From: Pseudomonas sp. Au-Pse12
GTDB taxonomy: Bacteria; Pseudomonadota; Gammaproteobacteria; Pseudomonadales; Pseudomonadaceae
NCBI RefSeq assembly: GCF_021341665.1
Contig: NZ_JAJTTH010000013.1
Location: 62,001-126,000, forward strand
Reading direction: 5' to 3'
DNA: 64,000 nt
Shown here: positions 62,331 to 64,000 of the stretch, in pieces
Layout of the letters: every line of letters begins with the position of its first letter
Numbering within the stretch: position 1 is the first letter of the stretch
Notes under the pieces: model-generated
Database searches by the model: none
Told to the model about the DNA's origin: nothing
Seen by the model: the letters and a program-made list of their open reading frames with translations, nothing else
Made by a program: the position numbers and the translations under genes

Positions 62331-64000
62331 TCAAGGCTGCGCGGGCGCCAGCTTGTCGTAGATCACATCCAGCGCCGGCCCCAGGTCGCCATCACCCTGG
62401 GTTACCGCCTTGATGCCCCTGGGCAGTGGCAGCGACGGGTCGCCGTGCACGCCCAACGGCGGCGGCAGCGATGCGACCTGCGCCGGCCGCTCATAGATCA
62501 CCCGGCCTTCCTTGACGGTCTTGAGCACCAGGATCTCGCTCAGGGTCTCGGGCGCCACGGTCAGTGGGTTGGCCGAGAGCACGGCGAAGTCCGCCAGCTT
62601 GCCCGGGCTGATCGAGCCTTTGCGGTCCTCCTCGAAATGCTGGTAGGCCGACCACAGGGTCATTGCCTTCAACGCCTGCAGCGGCGTCACCCGTTGGTCC
62701 GGTCCGAGCACGTAGCCGCTGCGCGTGGTGCGGTTGACCGTGGCCGCCAGTACTCGCATCGAGTCGGGCAAGGCCACTGGCGCATCGTGGTGGGTGGTGA
62801 ATGGCATCCCGGCCTTGAGCACCCATTGGGTCGGCGAGATGTTTTCCGCGCGCTCAGGCCCGAGTACCGATTCGCGGTGCCAGTCGCCCCAGTAGTAGGT
62901 GTGCATGGGGAACAGCGACGGGAAGATCTTCAGTTGCTTGAGCTCGGCCACCTGGTCCTTGCGCAGCGTCTGACCGTGGATCATCACCGGTCGTACATCG
63001 ACCCCCGGGTAGGCCTGTTCCGCGGCGCGCATCGAGCTCAGCAACTGGTCAATGGCACGGTCGCCGTTGGTGTGGGAAAGGATCTGCCAGCGGTTGGCCA
63101 ATGCCTCCTTGTAGAGGGCCACGGCATCGGCGTCCTTGACCACGCCATAGCCGGCATAGCTGGCGTCCTGGCCTTGCGGCGGCTTGAAGTAGGGTTGGGT
63201 CAGCCAGGCGGTCTTGCCCTGGGGCGAGCCGTCGAGGGTCAGCTTGACCCCGCCGATGCGAAAGTGCTGGTTGTACACCACCGGCTGGTTGCTCGGGTGA
63301 TACCAGGGCGCGACCAGCAGTTCCTTGGCGCCGGGGGTGAGGATATCCGGGTAGGAAACAATATCCGCCAGCAGCTTGCCGTCGCCCGCGGCCTTGATCG
63401 CGGTCCGCACCTGGTCCGGCGAAGAGCGGCCGTCCTGGACCGTGGTGTAGCCATAGCTGATGTACAGCTTCTGCCCGGCGCTGAGCATGTCCACGGCCTG
63501 CTCGGCGGTGAGCTTGGGGAAGATCTTGATCAGGGCGTTGAAGAAGGCATTTTCCTCAAGTACGCCGTTGGGTTCCTGGCTGCCGTCGACGCGGCGGATC
63601 ACCCCGCCTTCCGGGTTGGGGGTCGACGCGTCGATCCCCGCCAGTTGCAGAGCCTTGCTGTTGAGCACCCCCAGGTGCGAGGACTGGTGGACGATGGCGA
63701 TGGGCAGCTCGCGGGTCACGGCGTCCAGGTCGGCCTTGGTGGGATGGCGCTGTTCCTGCAACTGGGAGTCGTCGTAGCCAAAGCCGAACAGCACGCCGAA
63801 CTGCCGGGGAATGGGCGACTGCTGTTCAAAGTTGCGCAGGGTTTCCTGGAGCTTGGGGATGCTGTTGTTGGCCCCGTCCGGTGGCGGCAGCAGGTTGGCA
63901 CTGGCGGCCTGGAAGCCCACCATCGACACATGGCCGTGGGGGTCGACGAAGCCCGGCAGCAGGGTTGCGCCCTTGAGGTCGAGCATCTGCGTGGTCGGGC
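62331..64000 (-). CDS. Amidohydrolase (YtcJ-like, amidohydrolase 3 family), 5' end outside window
   Basis: At least 556 residues of a metal-dependent amidohydrolase. The frame is still open at base 64000, so the N-terminus is missing. FVDPHGHVSMVG carries the HxH metal ligands, and HTNGDRAIDQLL and TTHHDAPVALPDSM supply further histidine and aspartate ligands. YtcJ-like proteins have unknown substrates; some hydrolyse amides or cyclic ureides. Whether it is exported cannot be judged without the N-terminus. Confidence 0.85.
   Translation of the reverse strand, partial: PTTQMLDLKGATLLPGFVDPHGHVSMVGFQAASANLLPPPDGANNSIPKLQETLRNFEQQSPIPRQFGVLFGFGYDDSQLQEQRHPTKADLDAVTRELPIAIVHQSSHLGVLNSKALQLAGIDASTPNPEGGVIRRVDGSQEPNGVLEENAFFNALIKIFPKLTAEQAVDMLSAGQKLYISYGYTTVQDGRSSPDQVRTAIKAAGDGKLLADIVSYPDILTPGAKELLVAPWYHPSNQPVVYNQHFRIGGVKLTLDGSPQGKTAWLTQPYFKPPQGQDASYAGYGVVKDADAVALYKEALANRWQILSHTNGDRAIDQLLSSMRAAEQAYPGVDVRPVMIHGQTLRKDQVAELKQLKIFPSLFPMHTYYWGDWHRESVLGPERAENISPTQWVLKAGMPFTTHHDAPVALPDSMRVLAATVNRTTRSGYVLGPDQRVTPLQALKAMTLWSAYQHFEEDRKGSISPGKLADFAVLSANPLTVAPETLSEILVLKTVKEGRVIYERPAQVASLPPPLGVHGDPSLPLPRGIKAVTQGDGDLGPALDVIYDKLAPAQP

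Noticed and set aside
1..64000. tRNA, rRNA, CRISPR arrays, prophage or conjugation genes
   Set aside because: None could be found by reading; no tRNA-like TTCGAATC arms, no regularly spaced repeats, and no phage structural or transfer proteins.

Overview
The window looks like chromosome from a fluorescens-group Pseudomonas. The DNA is GC-rich with strong GC3 bias. It carries Pseudomonas-style intergenic palindromes, with the core GAGGGAGCTTGCTCCC at 29985-30116 and again at 62174-62201. The families are typical of the genus: a gamma-glutamyl polyamine pathway, FecI/FecR/TonB iron signalling, a cobalamin-independent MetE, MocR and Lrp regulators, and paired L,D-transpeptidases. I see no rRNA, tRNA, CRISPR array, prophage or plasmid functions. 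All assignments come from reading the sequence; no database search was run.

Layout: 1-5000 is a polyamine (gamma-glutamylputrescine) catabolic cluster: glutamine-synthetase-like ligase (cut by the window edge), aldehyde dehydrogenase, FAD oxidase and a PuuR-type HTH-cupin regulator. 5000-7360 is a lower-GC accessory patch with a short inverted-repeat element resembling a MITE, a stand-alone radical SAM protein with an unusual C-terminal repeat, decayed sequence and a strong terminator. 7360-11130 holds a DMT exporter, an SDR enzyme divergent from a MerR regulator, a HAD phosphatase and a fragment of a second SDR gene. 11160-17910 is a five-gene operon plus a divergent Lrp regulator. Its first gene encodes a three-domain fusion (APH-type kinase, LytM/M23 domain, class III PLP enzyme), followed by a complete polar amino acid ABC importer.

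18000-22440 is a Fur-boxed ECF sigma / FecR / TonB-receptor cascade with an STN domain on the receptor. 22460-30630 is a mosaic of small enzymes (GNAT, P-loop kinase, TrmK), an uncharacterised lipoprotein, two unknown proteins, and an orphan barstar. 30730-33290 encodes a second, actinobacterial-looking valyl-tRNA synthetase. Its Shine-Dalgarno sequence and ATG are in a different frame from the body of the gene, and a GTTAAAC heptamer sits at the junction. 33395-37570 has a glycosyltransferase, a histidine kinase/response regulator pair, and a lone response regulator.

37800-50500 is ordinary accessory chromosome made of many small single genes: EcsC, GNAT, a cREC-domain pair, NUDIX, OmpW, a SleB-type hydrolase, a GFA protein, an ICMT-like methyltransferase, a YfcF GST, a nucleotidyltransferase and several unknowns. 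50670-53080 is metE with a possible MetR-type site and a clear terminator. A 27-codon membrane peptide gene follows, then a divergent DMT exporter/MocR pair, a chemoreceptor, an alpha/beta hydrolase and an AlkB-like dioxygenase. Two divergent L,D-transpeptidase genes come next, then an amidohydrolase that runs off the right edge.

The best candidates for something new are the valyl-tRNA synthetase paralogue with its out-of-frame start, the kinase-LytM-phospholyase fusion operon, the radical SAM island, and the cREC gene with its unknown partner.
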